Counted from the first letter of the stretch, positions 35,410 to 44,913 are shown. The stretch: 64,000 bases of DNA from Lysinibacillus sp. G4S2 (GCF_030348505.1 NZ_JAUCFJ010000002.1:3042001-3106000), one strand, 5' to 3'. The notes: generated from the letters alone by a model not told the origin. Translations and numbers: made by a program.

Positions 35410-35631
35410 TTGCGTATATTAGGTTTAGTATGCTATTTTCTAATGTTGTTTTATGGCGTAGAACTAGTAGTAGAAGAGCTCACAATCGATGAACCAGCAA
35501 TCAATTCCCCAAGTCTGAGCAAACAGCAAATCCCCATAAAAGAAACTGTTGAAGATTCAACAGTTTGTGTCTATTACCCCTCTTATAAAGTTTGCAAAGC
35601 ATTAGCAGATAACGAATACAGGAACAAATAA
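35410..35631 (+). CDS. Hypothetical secreted or membrane-anchored protein, 73 aa
   Basis: TTG start at 35410 behind GAGGTGATTG; a longer frame from 35395 would start inside the ribosome site. An N-terminal span (RILGLVCYFLMLFYGVELVV) is followed by a polar region with two cysteines, TVCVYYPSYKVCKAL. No recognised family. Closed by the nested hairpin at 35658-35785. Likely a small extracytoplasmic peptide. Confidence 0.55.
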   Translation: MRILGLVCYFLMLFYGVELVVEELTIDEPAINSPSLSKQQIPIKETVEDSTVCVYYPSYKVCKALADNEYRNK

Positions 35632-35657
35632 GCTAGAACTTTAACCTAAACGAAAAA

Positions 35658-35785
35658 AGGCTGGGACATAAGTATATTTTCAAAGTAAAATTAAAAAATT
35701 TCACATCAGAAAAGCGCGAGAAATCAATTTTAGAAACGTTGATTTCTCGCGCTTTTTTAGGTTTTGACCAGTTATGTTCCAGCCT
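35658..35785. repeat. Nested inverted repeat with internal terminator
   Basis: Outer arms AGGCTGGGACATAA (35658-35671) and TTATGTTCCAGCCT (35772-35785) enclose an inner perfect 16-bp stem AAGCGCGAGAAATCAA/TTGATTTCTCGCGCTT (35712-35754) followed by T-rich DNA. The inner part is a bidirectional terminator for the convergent genes; the GGCTGGGACATAA arm is a motif that recurs in many Firmicutes intergenic regions (from memory). Confidence 0.8.
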
Positions 35786-35798
35786 CTTTTTCACTAAT

Positions 35799-36362
35799 TT
35801 ATTTTGGACCGAAATGGAAATGACTAAATGGATATAGTGTTACTTTAGCTTCACCATAAATGGCATCTTCAGAAATTAAACCATAATGACGGCTATCGTA
35901 ACTTTTCAGACGGTTGTCCCCTAGTACAAAATACATACCTTCAGGCACTTTTTTCTCTTTTAGTAATTGCTCTAACGTGAAATTTTCTGTAATGCGTAAT
36001 TGATTAGGATCATCTGTTTGACGATTTACATAATCTTCTTTATAAGCTTTACCATTTACATACAAAACGTCGTCCTTCATTTCAACTGTATCACCTGGCA
36101 AGCCAATTACTCGTTTAATATATAGTTCATCTTCTGTTGGTGATTGAAAAACAATTTGATCAAAGCGATCAATTTTACTCATTTTACTTACAATAATAAT
36201 ATCCTTATCATGATAAGTCGGGTACATAGAAGCACCCTGCACTTTAATCGGTGCAAATAAAAATTGCTTACAGCCTAAAACAACTACAGCAGTAATGACA
36301 ATAATTTTAAGATAAGATAGTAATTCTTTTTTAAAACTTGTTTTCTCTTCTTGCATGTTCAT
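35799..36362 (-). CDS. sipS: Type I signal peptidase
   Basis: 187 aa, one N-terminal span (residues 17-36). Catalytic serine is S45 in GASMYPT, the general-base lysine is K83 in YIKRVIGLPGD, and the GDNRLKSYDSRHYG box completes the S26 family signature. Cleaves signal peptides at the outer face of the membrane. Length equals B. subtilis SipS/SipT type enzymes; which paralogue cannot be told. Transcribed alone. Confidence 0.92.
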   Translation of the reverse strand: MNMQEEKTSFKKELLSYLKIIVITAVVVLGCKQFLFAPIKVQGASMYPTYHDKDIIIVSKMSKIDRFDQIVFQSPTEDELYIKRVIGLPGDTVEMKDDVLYVNGKAYKEDYVNRQTDDPNQLRITENFTLEQLLKEKKVPEGMYFVLGDNRLKSYDSRHYGLISEDAIYGEAKVTLYPFSHFHFGPK

Positions 36363-36449
36363 TCCCCGATACTGTTTTTTTTATAGTATAACATTTTCTA
36401 CAGTATATTGACGAATTAATCACATAAATTGTTTCAAGTTCAGAAAAAT

Positions 36450-36633
36450 GGTTTATCACCATATCCTGAGGTTGATTTCCTTCAGTGGGGCATCCGATAA
36501 ACCGCTTCGCTCAATCAACTTTTATATGGCTCATCACCATAACGAGGGGTTGATTTCCGTTCCGCCTGTGGGCCCCCAGGCGGAACGAAGATCAACTAAT
36601 ATACAGCGCATATATTTCAAAAAAATGTCAGCC
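36450..36633. repeat. Class A repeat, composite of two partial copies
   Basis: First part starts GGTTTATCACCATATCCTGA; a second GGCTCATCACCATAACGAGG begins at 36528 and runs to CAGCGCATATATTTCAAAAA then ATGTCAGCC. The last stretch is the inverted complement of the left portion of the copy at 32880 (TGACATTTTTTAAAATATAT), so these elements have been shuffled by inversion. Confidence 0.7.
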
Positions 36634-36652
36634 TTAACTTTTGATAATTAGC

Positions 36653-36686
36653 CAAAAAAATAGACAAAGCTACATTAACTTTGCCT
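36653..36686 (-). terminator. Terminator downstream of the 36730 gene
   Basis: Minus strand GGCAAAG/CTTTGTC stem followed by TATTTTTTTGG. Confidence 0.6.
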
Positions 36687-36729
36687 AGATATCTTCTATT
36701 TTTTTGTTTTCACGATTATGAATGGTTTT

Positions 36730-36825
36730 TTACGTAGTAGAGTGATGCTGCTCATTCCATAAATCTACTGCTAAAACAATACCTGCATGTAATGCCACTG
36801 CTAATAAAATTGTGCCTATAATCAT
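36730..36825 (-). CDS. Small membrane peptide, 31 aa
   Basis: ATG nine bases after GAGGGAG; a single span MIIGTILLAVALHAGIVLAV followed by DLWNEQHHSTT. A terminator (36653-36686) follows at a suitable distance, which supports it being a transcription unit of its own. No family recognised. Confidence 0.55.
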   Translation of the reverse strand: MIIGTILLAVALHAGIVLAVDLWNEQHHSTT

Positions 36826-36892
36826 CACAATCACTCCCTCAACCATTTCTAAGATGATTATACACCCAATTTTCTGATATTTCAAATAAAAT

Positions 36893-36940
36893 AAAAAATC
36901 ATTCAACTAGGCATGCACCCTACCTGAATGATTTTTTATG
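36893..36940. terminator. Bidirectional hairpin terminator
   Basis: AAAAAATCATTCA/TGAATGATTTTTT with a 20-base loop. Confidence 0.75.
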
Positions 36941-36942
36941 TT

Positions 36943-37086
36943 TCACATGAAAATTTTCAAGCACAATAGTTGTAAATGTCGGATAGCTGAACTGACTGGA
37001 TTTTTTTGAACTTTGCGTTTAGGCACATAGCTTTGCATGCAATTATTGAGAGCTGTATACCTAAGCACCTGGGTCCTCCCATTCAT
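36943..37086 (-). CDS. Possible small basic peptide, 47 aa
   Basis: ATG behind AAGGGAGGGAGATGA; reads MNGRTQVLRYTALNNCMQSY, then VPKRKVQKNPVSSAIRHLQL and a hydrophobic end. The stop abuts the 36893-36940 terminator. Ribosome site and terminator favour a gene, but composition is unremarkable and no relative is recognised. The overlapping frame from the ATG four bases upstream is only nine codons. Confidence 0.3.
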   Translation of the reverse strand: MNGRTQVLRYTALNNCMQSYVPKRKVQKNPVSSAIRHLQLLCLKIFM

Positions 37087-37152
37087 TCATCTCCCTCCCT
37101 TCATTGCCAAAAGTTTCACAACTATTATGCTCAAATCCTTACTTCTTACAAT

Positions 37153-38088
37153 TTATTGCAAATGGGCTTTTAATTCCGATTGAATTTTGCCGAGCTCTGT
37201 CTCATCAGGAACGTAATACCATATGTTATTAACTCTTTCGCCACCCTCTGCTTCAAATGATAGCTGATCAATATTGCCATCCATTTTTTTATAAATACTT
37301 TGTAGCTGGATTAAATCCTTCATCGTAAAATTCATACGGACATTATCGCCTACTACATCAAGCATATCTGTAGCCTTTAATAATATTGATGGTGTCGTCG
37401 AAGCTTTTTTCAGAACTGCCTCAATAATTTGTCGTTGGCGAATTTGACGACCAAAATCACCGCGGGGATCTTCATAACGAATACGTGAAAAAATTAGTGC
37501 CTCCTCACCGTTTAAAGTAATCTCTCCCTTTGGATAATGATGCTTATCATAAGTTAATTCCATGTCATTATCAATCGTTATCCCACCAATTGTGTCGATA
37601 ATTTGCAGGAAGCCCTCCATATTAACATACACATAATAATCAATGGGAATATCTAAAAAATGCTCCACCGTATCCACAGCCATTGGGACGCCTCCAAATG
37701 CATAAGCATGATTAATTTTATCAACGGAATCATGGCCGATAATTTCTGTACGAGTATCTCGTGGTATACTAAGCATCTTCATTGTTTGTTTTTCAGGGTT
37801 CACCGTAACGACAATCATCGTGTCTGAACGTCCACTATCATTTTTACGTTCATCCACTCCAAGCATTAACACAGAAAATGGTTCTTTTTTTGTCACTGTT
37901 TTTTGTTCTTGTGCTTCACCATCTGTCGTTTCTAATAATGGTGTATTTATTTTATTCATCGTTTTCTGGATTGTATAATAAGCAGTACCAATAAAAATTA
38001 AAAAAATTGCTAATAAGCTGCCTACTATCCAAAGCCAGATTTTTTTCTTACTCTTTTTTTCCTTAGAACGCTTCATATTTTTTTCCAT
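37153..38088 (-). CDS. LytR-CpsA-Psr (LCP) family protein
   Basis: 311 aa, ATG behind AAAGGACTT. Basic N-terminus, one span (residues 15-35), a threonine/glutamate-rich linker, then the LCP domain: LMLGVDERKNDSGRSDTMIV, MLSIPRDTRTEIIG, KINHAYAFGGVPM and ALIFSRIRYEDPRGDFGRQI RQRQI. The arginines that bind the pyrophosphate of the lipid-linked substrate are in place. LCP enzymes attach teichoic acids or other polymers to peptidoglycan. Transcribed alone. Confidence 0.92.
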   Translation of the reverse strand: MEKNMKRSKEKKSKKKIWLWIVGSLLAIFLIFIGTAYYTIQKTMNKINTPLLETTDGEAQEQKTVTKKEPFSVLMLGVDERKNDSGRSDTMIVVTVNPEKQTMKMLSIPRDTRTEIIGHDSVDKINHAYAFGGVPMAVDTVEHFLDIPIDYYVYVNMEGFLQIIDTIGGITIDNDMELTYDKHHYPKGEITLNGEEALIFSRIRYEDPRGDFGRQIRQRQIIEAVLKKASTTPSILLKATDMLDVVGDNVRMNFTMKDLIQLQSIYKKMDGNIDQLSFEAEGGERVNNIWYYVPDETELGKIQSELKAHLQ

Positions 38089-38292
38089 ACATAAGTCCTT
38101 TCTTGCTTATCAAATTTACCCCTCTTTTTGACGTTTTAAGTTGGAAAAAAGTTTATATAGTCTATTTATATGCATACTGGACGAAAAAAAGACGTACACT
38201 AGTATTTACTATATGTACAACAGACTATTCTTTGATTGTTAACTTATATAAAAGACATACATTTTAACAAATATCGTCATTTTATCTCCAAC

Positions 38293-38322
38293 AAAAAGCC
38301 GTTTCACACCGAAACGACTTTT
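38293..38322 (-). terminator. Terminator of the MarR gene
   Basis: Minus strand AAAAGTCGTTTC/GAAACGGCTTTTTG hairpin, just after the gene. Confidence 0.75.
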
Positions 38323-38325
38323 AAT

Positions 38326-38760
38326 TTACACGCCTTTGTCTTGTATTCCTTGCACTAATTTTTCTTGAATCAGCAAATATTGTGCGATTTCTTCATCATT
38401 CAACACTTCAAAAAGCTGTATAAAAACTTCTTGTCCAATTGATTGAGCTTTCGCTAAGGCTTTTTCACCTTCATCCGTTATTTGTAAACGAATTGTACGA
38501 CGATCAGATGGATCATATAATCTTTCTGCTAAACCGAGCTTTACTAATTTTTCAGCAATACTCGTCATTGCCCCTTTTGTATAGCCAAGCGTTCCTGCTA
38601 ACTCAGCCTGCTTCTGCGGACCTTTTGCGTGTAACTCACTTAATACTAAAATGGGTGATATCCCTAACGGATATGGAAACGCTTTTGTAAAACGGATAAT
38701 ATTAGCATTATTCATCTGTTCAATCATATGGATAAGCTTAAAAATATTTGTTTGTGTCAA
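38326..38760 (-). CDS. MarR-family transcriptional regulator
   Basis: 144 aa, ATG behind AAGGAGGATTTTTT. Winged-helix core: LSELHAKGPQKQAELAGTLG YTKGAMTSIAEKLVKLGLAE with wing RLYDPSDRRTIRLQITDEGE. No cysteine switch is obvious. Its target is not adjacent in an obvious operon (neighbours are LCP and PBP4 genes on the same strand, each with its own terminator), so it may control itself or a distant gene. Confidence 0.9.
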   Translation of the reverse strand: MTQTNIFKLIHMIEQMNNANIIRFTKAFPYPLGISPILVLSELHAKGPQKQAELAGTLGYTKGAMTSIAEKLVKLGLAERLYDPSDRRTIRLQITDEGEKALAKAQSIGQEVFIQLFEVLNDEEIAQYLLIQEKLVQGIQDKGV

Positions 38761-39008
38761 AAAAATCCTCCTTGAACCCTAAGAAATTAGTGAAACATCA
38801 CTAAACCCCGTTCAGTATAATTGACATTGAGAATTATCTGGAGCTAAAAAAACAGCTGCACGTCTATTCTTATTGAAAAAGCGACTAAGCGGATTTTATT
38901 TTTAGCCGCTTCATAATACTTAACCTTGTACACCTATGAATTAGCAGGTGATTAATATGCATTTAGTTTAACATTAACCAAATGCAATAAAACTACGCTG
39001 TTCAAATC
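38761..39008. other. Intergenic stretch with hairpins
   Basis: Contains imperfect palindromes AGCGG...CCGCT (38893-38913) and GCATTT...AAATGC (38959-38985). The latter is near the 3' end of the PBP4 gene and may terminate it. Nothing coding. Confidence 0.35.
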
Positions 39009-40442
39009 TTACATTTCATTTGCAATCTGCTTGACAATCTCGTCGATGGATGGGATAGCTGAAGTTTTGTTGGCTTGTGTTAAAATACTAAAAATATACC
39101 ACTTGCCACTTTTACCTTTTACGTAACCACTCAAAGAATAAGTTCCAGAAATATAGCCCGTTTTTGCAGATACACTATAGCCCTTCATACGATTTTCTAA
39201 AGTTGCACCAACAAGCGCACCCTTTCTCCCTGCATGCGGTAATGCATCTAAATATGAGTAATACCAGGGTTTACTTCGAACTTTATATAATAATAGACTT
39301 TCTTGCATACTACTTACTCGATTTTGATGACTTAAACCTGAACCATCTTCAAAATACCATTGATCCATATTGAGCCCAATATCATTACCGTATGTACGAA
39401 TTGCTTGAATGCCTGCAGACCAGCTTCCTTCACCAAGTAGTTCTCGTCCGATCTGTTTTGTAAACATATCACCCATACCATTAAGACTTAGCTTTAAAAA
39501 TTTAAAGTTAATATCCTGTAATGGCTTTGAATAGGAAATACCTACTCGTTGTGCATTTTCAGGTACCTTCCCAATTTCAAGTGGCATTGTTTGGATACCT
39601 TTTGCTACTAATTTTTCCCGAAATACATCAAGTGTATACAGAGTTGGATCAAAGACAGTTACATATGTATTCTTCTGAGAACCTGCTGGTAAGTTACCTG
39701 TTATAATGATTCGATCTGTACCATATTCTCTTGTAATTTTCACAGTACTTTTCTCGCCCTTTTTAACAATTTTTGTTTTGTTAACAACAGGAATGGTACT
39801 TGCAAACGGAACAAGCTGAACATTAGCCGTATTGCCAACCTTTGAGCCTGTCATTTTCACTTGCACAGTTGCAATATCATATTGCTCATTTGGCGAAATC
39901 GTTAATGCCGAAATACGTGAAGCATAAGGTAATGCCTCTTCTTGCGGTACAATTCCCTTCGGTAAACGATCTGTATCAAACCACGTATCATCCGCAATTA
40001 AGGAACCTGTAACTTTCGATATCCCCATTTTCTTCAGTCCATTAGCAAGTGATTCTAAATGGATAGGCAAAAGCGTTGGGTCTCCCCCGCCCTGTAAATA
40101 AATATTGCCTTGAAGTACACCGTCTTCAATTGGACCATCGACATAGACTTTCGTTTCAAAGCGATAATCAGGTCCAAGTAAATCTAATGCAGCAGCACTG
40201 ACCAAAATTTTATGAGAAGAAGCAGGACGTATCATTTTTTCACCATTTTTATTGTAAAGTACATCCCCTTTTTCCGTATCTCGTACGGTAATGCTGTACT
40301 CGTTATTCTTCCAATTTTTCGCAATGATGTTATTCACTTTTGTTGTCATTGTTTGCTCACTTGCTTCAGCCTTTTCAAGAAAGGTTATTGGTAAGCAGCA
40401 AACCATAAAAATCATCGTTAATAAAGGTATTTTCTTTTTCAT
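39009..40442 (-). CDS. D-Ala-D-Ala carboxypeptidase/endopeptidase, PBP4 type (S13 family)
   Basis: 477 aa from ATG 40442 behind TAGGAGGGTCT; a frame extending to 40508 has no ribosome site. A signal peptide (KKKIPLLTMIFMVCCLPITF) ends near AEASEQ. Catalytic SxxK reads SSHK in MIRPASSHKILVSAAALDLL, the S13 SxN region is DGSGLSHQNRVSSM, and KTG is SAKTGYISGTYSLSGY. Trims or cleaves peptidoglycan cross-links outside the membrane. Length matches DacB/DacC-type enzymes. Confidence 0.92.
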   Translation of the reverse strand: MKKKIPLLTMIFMVCCLPITFLEKAEASEQTMTTKVNNIIAKNWKNNEYSITVRDTEKGDVLYNKNGEKMIRPASSHKILVSAAALDLLGPDYRFETKVYVDGPIEDGVLQGNIYLQGGGDPTLLPIHLESLANGLKKMGISKVTGSLIADDTWFDTDRLPKGIVPQEEALPYASRISALTISPNEQYDIATVQVKMTGSKVGNTANVQLVPFASTIPVVNKTKIVKKGEKSTVKITREYGTDRIIITGNLPAGSQKNTYVTVFDPTLYTLDVFREKLVAKGIQTMPLEIGKVPENAQRVGISYSKPLQDINFKFLKLSLNGMGDMFTKQIGRELLGEGSWSAGIQAIRTYGNDIGLNMDQWYFEDGSGLSHQNRVSSMQESLLLYKVRSKPWYYSYLDALPHAGRKGALVGATLENRMKGYSVSAKTGYISGTYSLSGYVKGKSGKWYIFSILTQANKTSAIPSIDEIVKQIANEM

Positions 40443-40600
40443 AGACCCTCCTAATAGCAAATTTCTACATGGTTTTATTTTACGGAAAAATTTAGCATTT
40501 TTCAACAAATCAATTATGCCTAGGCATAATTACGTCCGCTTTCGCTACAAAAAATATTTACCAAAATAAGTTAAACTCATTTTTCTACGCAAAAAACTTT

Positions 40601-40645
40601 CATGGATTGGGTTTACAGCCCGAAAATCCATGGGTGTTTTATTTT
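40601..40645 (+). terminator. Hairpin with T-rich tail
   Basis: Stem CATGGATT/AATCCATG, loop 16 bases, then GGTGTTTTATTTT. No obvious gene ends just before it. Confidence 0.4.
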
Positions 40646-40830
40646 ACAAAGAGGCACTTCACAAAAATATGTACGCGTCGGCGTTGGCATGGCCTAAATG
40701 TCTTTTATACTAGCTTATTTTTTTAGATTTTAGTATGAACCCTGACAAATAACATGGCATCTTTTTATTCGATAAGAATAAACTGTAGTAGCTAGCTAGC
40801 AAATCACTTTCAGGAAAGGAGTTGGTTACA

Positions 40831-41199
40831 ATGGGTGCTAAATGGATAAAAATTTCTGTCATGTATTTGGTGATTGTTTTGGCTTTTGGACTGTTTATGC
40901 ATTATACAATTCAACTTCAATGGACGGCTACACATGCCCACATTGGTGTGTTAGGTTGGCTGACAACTGGTTTTATTGGTTTAATTTATTCAATTTATAA
41001 GAATGCAGCCGAGACCGGGCTGGCCAAGGCACAATATTGGCTTTACAATATTGGATTGCCGTTCCTCTTAATCGGTATGATGATGGTTTATCTTGATGTG
41101 CCACGCTGGTTATTTGAGCTCTTCGTATCAGGTGGGGGCATCGCTGTAGCAATTTCAGCACTATTATTTGTTGTCAATGTCTTTAAACATGTAAAATAG
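40831..41199 (+). CDS. Small membrane protein with cytochrome-oxidase-like His motif, 122 aa
   Basis: ATG at 40831 behind AAAGGAGTTGGTTACA (a TTG at 40822 lies in the ribosome site). Four spans; THAHIGVLGWLTTGFIGLIY in the second resembles a haem-copper oxidase subunit I helix, where His ligands occur. Proteins of this size are often labelled cytochrome-c oxidase, but the set of six histidines for haem and copper is absent, so enzyme activity is not expected. Function unknown. Confidence 0.6.
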   Translation: MGAKWIKISVMYLVIVLAFGLFMHYTIQLQWTATHAHIGVLGWLTTGFIGLIYSIYKNAAETGLAKAQYWLYNIGLPFLLIGMMMVYLDVPRWLFELFVSGGGIAVAISALLFVVNVFKHVK

Positions 41200-41215
41200 T
41201 ACATTTTAAATAGCA

Positions 41216-41250
41216 AGGCCCCACTTTTTTAGCAAAGTGGGGCTTTATTC
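41216..41250 (+). terminator. Rho-independent terminator
   Basis: Perfect 10-bp stem GCCCCACTTT/AAAGTGGGGC followed by TTTATTC. Confidence 0.85.
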
Positions 41251-41299
41251 ATACCATTAGTAAGTGTTAATAACTATTTCGCAACAACTATTCAACTTA

Positions 41300-43033
41300 T
41301 TATTGCAATGAATTCGCCTGCATTTGATACATCTTTTCGTAAATACCGCCCTGTTCTAAAAGTTCGTCATGTGTGCCACGCTCAACAATTTTACCTCGGT
41401 CTAAAACAAGAATACGATCCGCATTTTTAATAGTAGAAAGTCGATGAGCGATAATAAATGTTGTACGTCCTTTTTTCAACACATCCATTGCATGTTGAAT
41501 AATCTCCTCTGTTTCCGTATCAATATTAGACGTAGCTTCATCTAATATTAAAATAGCCGGGTCAAAGGCAAGAGCACGTGCAAAGGAAATTAACTGACGC
41601 TGCCCAGATGACAATGTGCTCCCCTTCTCAATAACAGGCTCATCATAGCCATTTGGCAAATTCGTTAATACACGTTCCCCACCAACAGCCTTTAATGAGG
41701 CTTCTATCTTTTCACGTGAAATTTTAGGGTTGTTTAGGCTGACGTTTGAAGCAATAGTACCTGTAAATAAGTATGGATCCTGAAGAACAATGCCCATATG
41801 TTCACGCATTGTTTGACGAGGAACCGAAGTAATATCAATTCCATCAATCGAAATTTTCCCTTTAGATGGGTCATAGAAGCGGAACAATAAGTTCATAATC
41901 GAACTTTTCCCAGATCCTGTATGGCCTACTAAAGCAATTGTTTCGCCTTGATGTGCCTCAAAAGATAGATTTTTCAATACATATTCATCATTTTTATAAG
42001 CAAAGGAAACATCTTCGAACACTACATTTCCTTTATAACGAGGTAAACTTTTTTCAGATACAGGTTCCCCGTTAATATCTAACACCTCAAACACACGCTT
42101 TCCTGCAACAAGCGAGCGCTCAAGCTGAGAAAATTGATTGACGATATTCGTTATTGGATTAAATAATCTCGTTAAATAATCAACAAAGGCATATAAAGTC
42201 CCTGCAGAAATAGCTTCTGTTGCCGTAAATGACTGTGTACCAAAGTAGAAAATAAAGATCGTAAACATAATGAGTCTTAATGTATTAACAAGGTTGAAGG
42301 AAGTTGCAGAATCAAGGAAAAGTAGCTTGCGTTCATATGCATAATGCTCATTATTCATGTCATCAAATTCCTTCGTCATTTGTTGCTCACGGCGGAATGC
42401 CTGAATAATCGTCATTCCTTGAATAGATTCATTTATCATTGCGTTAATATCGGCAATTTTCGTTCTGATCACATCATTATATTTCGAGGCAACTTTACGA
42501 TATAAAATCATCCATAAATAAACGACCGGTACCATCGTTAATGCTAGGAATGCCATTTTCCAGTTTAAAATGAAAAGTGCGATATAAACACCCACAATAG
42601 AAATTAAGCTCGTAACGAAGTTTGAAAGTACCTGTACATATAAATTACGAACAGCCTCCGTATCATTCGTTACACGTGCGACAATTTTCCCCGCTGGTAA
42701 ATTATCGAAGTATTGAATTGGCAATGTTTGAATATGCTCAAAGACATCCTTACGTAATTTTTGTACAACACGGTTCGCACCCATTTGTAAATAGATATAC
42801 ATAAAATAGCGTAAAACAGCTGTAGCTATTGCTAAAATTAAATAGACAAGTAACAGCCAAGTAATTGGTTTTAATTTGATGTTTCCAATTGTCATGTAAT
42901 TATCAATGATGTGCTTTGCAATAAATGGTCCAACAAGCTCCGTAAAAACGGCGATTGTTAAGAAAAATAATCCAAGTAATATCGGTTTTTTAAAATACAT
43001 TGCGTAGTGTATTAAACGTTGATTCGTACTCAT
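41300..43033 (-). CDS. ABC exporter half, canonical subunit
   Basis: 577 aa: six spans then a nucleotide-binding domain with Walker A ALVGHTGSGKSS, signature LSSGQRQLISFARAL and Walker B ILILDEATSNID with the catalytic glutamate. Overlaps the partner gene by four bases (ATGA), so the pair is a heterodimeric multidrug-type exporter as in B. subtilis BmrCD (YheI/YheH) or YfiBC. In this pair this half carries the competent glutamate. Confidence 0.9.
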   Translation of the reverse strand: MSTNQRLIHYAMYFKKPILLGLFFLTIAVFTELVGPFIAKHIIDNYMTIGNIKLKPITWLLLVYLILAIATAVLRYFMYIYLQMGANRVVQKLRKDVFEHIQTLPIQYFDNLPAGKIVARVTNDTEAVRNLYVQVLSNFVTSLISIVGVYIALFILNWKMAFLALTMVPVVYLWMILYRKVASKYNDVIRTKIADINAMINESIQGMTIIQAFRREQQMTKEFDDMNNEHYAYERKLLFLDSATSFNLVNTLRLIMFTIFIFYFGTQSFTATEAISAGTLYAFVDYLTRLFNPITNIVNQFSQLERSLVAGKRVFEVLDINGEPVSEKSLPRYKGNVVFEDVSFAYKNDEYVLKNLSFEAHQGETIALVGHTGSGKSSIMNLLFRFYDPSKGKISIDGIDITSVPRQTMREHMGIVLQDPYLFTGTIASNVSLNNPKISREKIEASLKAVGGERVLTNLPNGYDEPVIEKGSTLSSGQRQLISFARALAFDPAILILDEATSNIDTETEEIIQHAMDVLKKGRTTFIIAHRLSTIKNADRILVLDRGKIVERGTHDELLEQGGIYEKMYQMQANSLQ

Positions 43034-44772
43034 GAGGCACCTCCTTCTAGCTGCTGACGGTCAAATTGCTCTTTATACCATCCTTGTTGTGAAAGAAGCT
43101 GCTCATGTGTTCCCTGCTCTACAATTTGGCCTTCATCTAGCACGATAATTAAGTCAGCATGCTGGATTCCTGATAAACGGTGTGTTGTAATAATCGTCGT
43201 TTTGTCTTGTCGTTCTCGCTGTATATTTTCAATAATTTTTGCCTCTGTCTTTGCGTCTACGGCCGAAAGTGAGTCATCAAGCATTAAAATTTCAGGGTCC
43301 TTAATAAGGGCGCGCGCTATTGACACACGTTGCTTTTGACCACCCGAAAGAGATACACCCTTTTCACCAACAAGTGTCTCAAGACCCATCGGTAAATTTT
43401 CCAAATCCTTTTCAAAGTATGCTGCACGAATCGCCTGCTGCAATTCAGCTTGTGTCGCATCTTCTTTCCCAAATAAAACATTTTCACGAATGGTACGTGA
43501 GAATAGAACATGATCTTGTGGTACATAACCAATCCAGTCGAGTAACTGCTCCTTCGTCTGTGCAGTAATATCGACTCCATCAATCGATAGCTGCCCCTCG
43601 CCGATTGGATACTCGCGTAATAATTGTCGTAGGAAGGTCGTTTTCCCCGCTCCAGTTTTACCAACAATCCCAAGTGTTTGCCCCTTTTTCAACGACAACG
43701 AAATTTGTTGAAGGTTTTTCACCTGACTCATTGGATATTTGAATGTTAAATCATCAAAGCCAATCGCATTTGGCGTCGCAATCGTTTGTGGATTCGCAAT
43801 ATTCCGAACATCTGCCTCGTAGTTTAGCGTTTCCTGTACACGATCAAGAGAAGCGCTTCCTTGCTGCATCACATTGATCAGTTCTCCAATTGCAAATATT
43901 GGCCAAACTGCTAGCCCTAAGTAAACATTGAACGTTACAAGCTGCCCAACTGTCATAGCCTCAGTCGCTACTAAATGAGCACCGTAGCCAAGGGCAACAA
44001 CATAACTAATCCCAGTACCGACCTTTGTAATCGGTCCAAATAAGGCGTTTATTTTTGCAGTATGCATATTTTTTTCATACACAATCTCGCTCATCTCTGC
44101 AAAATTTGCCTCATCCTTTTTTTCTTGCACATATGCGCGCACAACTCTCACACCTGCAACGGACTCTAGAACACTGTCATTCAGCTCACCAAAAACATCC
44201 TGTGCCTTCATATAACGTTCATGCACAATTTTCCCTAAATATTGAATAAGGATGGCCATGACCGGCACTGGCAACATTGCAAAAAATGTAAGCTTCCACG
44301 AAATCATATAACCCATGGCAAAAATAATACAACCCATATAGATTGTAGAATCAATTAGTGTCATAATTCCGAAGCCCGCAGTTAGTGACACTGCGTTTAA
44401 ATCGTTCGTCGCACGTGCCATTAAATCTCCAGTACGATTTTTTTCATAAAACGTTGGCGTCATGCGTAGAAAATGCTGCATAAGGTTCCGACGTAAAATT
44501 TTCTCTAGGTTAATAGCCCCTTCAAATAGTCTGAATTGCCATACAAAATTAAGGGCATAACCGCTAATAATGATGCCAACAAAAATCAAAATATACTTTG
44601 TTAAAATAGCTGGTGTCATTTCTCCAGCAGTCAATATATCAATAATTGACCCTAGTAAATACGGTGGAACAACTTCCAAGCCACTGGCAATTATTAAAAG
44701 TACAATTGCTAGAGTATATTGCTTCCAGTACTTCTTAAAAAACCAGCCTAATTTACTTAAAACATCAAACAT
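43030..44772 (-). CDS. ABC exporter half, degenerate-site subunit
   Basis: 580 aa: six spans, Walker A GIVGKTGAGKTTFL, signature LSGGQKQRVSIARAL and Walker B ILMLDDSLSAVDAKTE, in which aspartate stands in the catalytic glutamate position. Degenerate-plus-canonical pairing is the hallmark of BmrC/BmrD-type exporters. A leader region with two tiny ORFs and an attenuator (44812-45138) precedes it, again like bmrBCD, which is induced by ribosome-targeting antibiotics. Likely exports drugs or lipids. Confidence 0.9.
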   Translation of the reverse strand: MFDVLSKLGWFFKKYWKQYTLAIVLLIIASGLEVVPPYLLGSIIDILTAGEMTPAILTKYILIFVGIIISGYALNFVWQFRLFEGAINLEKILRRNLMQHFLRMTPTFYEKNRTGDLMARATNDLNAVSLTAGFGIMTLIDSTIYMGCIIFAMGYMISWKLTFFAMLPVPVMAILIQYLGKIVHERYMKAQDVFGELNDSVLESVAGVRVVRAYVQEKKDEANFAEMSEIVYEKNMHTAKINALFGPITKVGTGISYVVALGYGAHLVATEAMTVGQLVTFNVYLGLAVWPIFAIGELINVMQQGSASLDRVQETLNYEADVRNIANPQTIATPNAIGFDDLTFKYPMSQVKNLQQISLSLKKGQTLGIVGKTGAGKTTFLRQLLREYPIGEGQLSIDGVDITAQTKEQLLDWIGYVPQDHVLFSRTIRENVLFGKEDATQAELQQAIRAAYFEKDLENLPMGLETLVGEKGVSLSGGQKQRVSIARALIKDPEILMLDDSLSAVDAKTEAKIIENIQRERQDKTTIITTHRLSGIQHADLIIVLDEGQIVEQGTHEQLLSQQGWYKEQFDRQQLEGGAS

Positions 44773-44811
44773 ACATTATAACCTTCTTTCTCCATTGCTG
44801 TTGAGGCTTTA

Positions 44812-44868
44812 CTACCCACTATCTAGACATTCCTTTTTGAAAATCATTTTTAGTACTGTGTTTCGCAT
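44812..44868 (-). CDS. Second leader peptide, 18 aa
   Basis: ATG behind AAAAAAAGGAG; reads MRNTVLKMIFKKECLDSG and stops 39 bases before the exporter gene. It lies downstream of the attenuator. Could couple translation or act as a secondary regulator. Confidence 0.4.
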   Translation of the reverse strand: MRNTVLKMIFKKECLDSG

Positions 44869-44913
44869 ACTACATACACTCCTTTTTTTGTTATCACTAC
44901 AACCTTTTTTGCA

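Noticed and set aside
43317..43673. 118-codon leftward ORF in the ABC exporter gene
   Set aside because: Out-of-frame shadow of the nucleotide-binding domain coding sequence.
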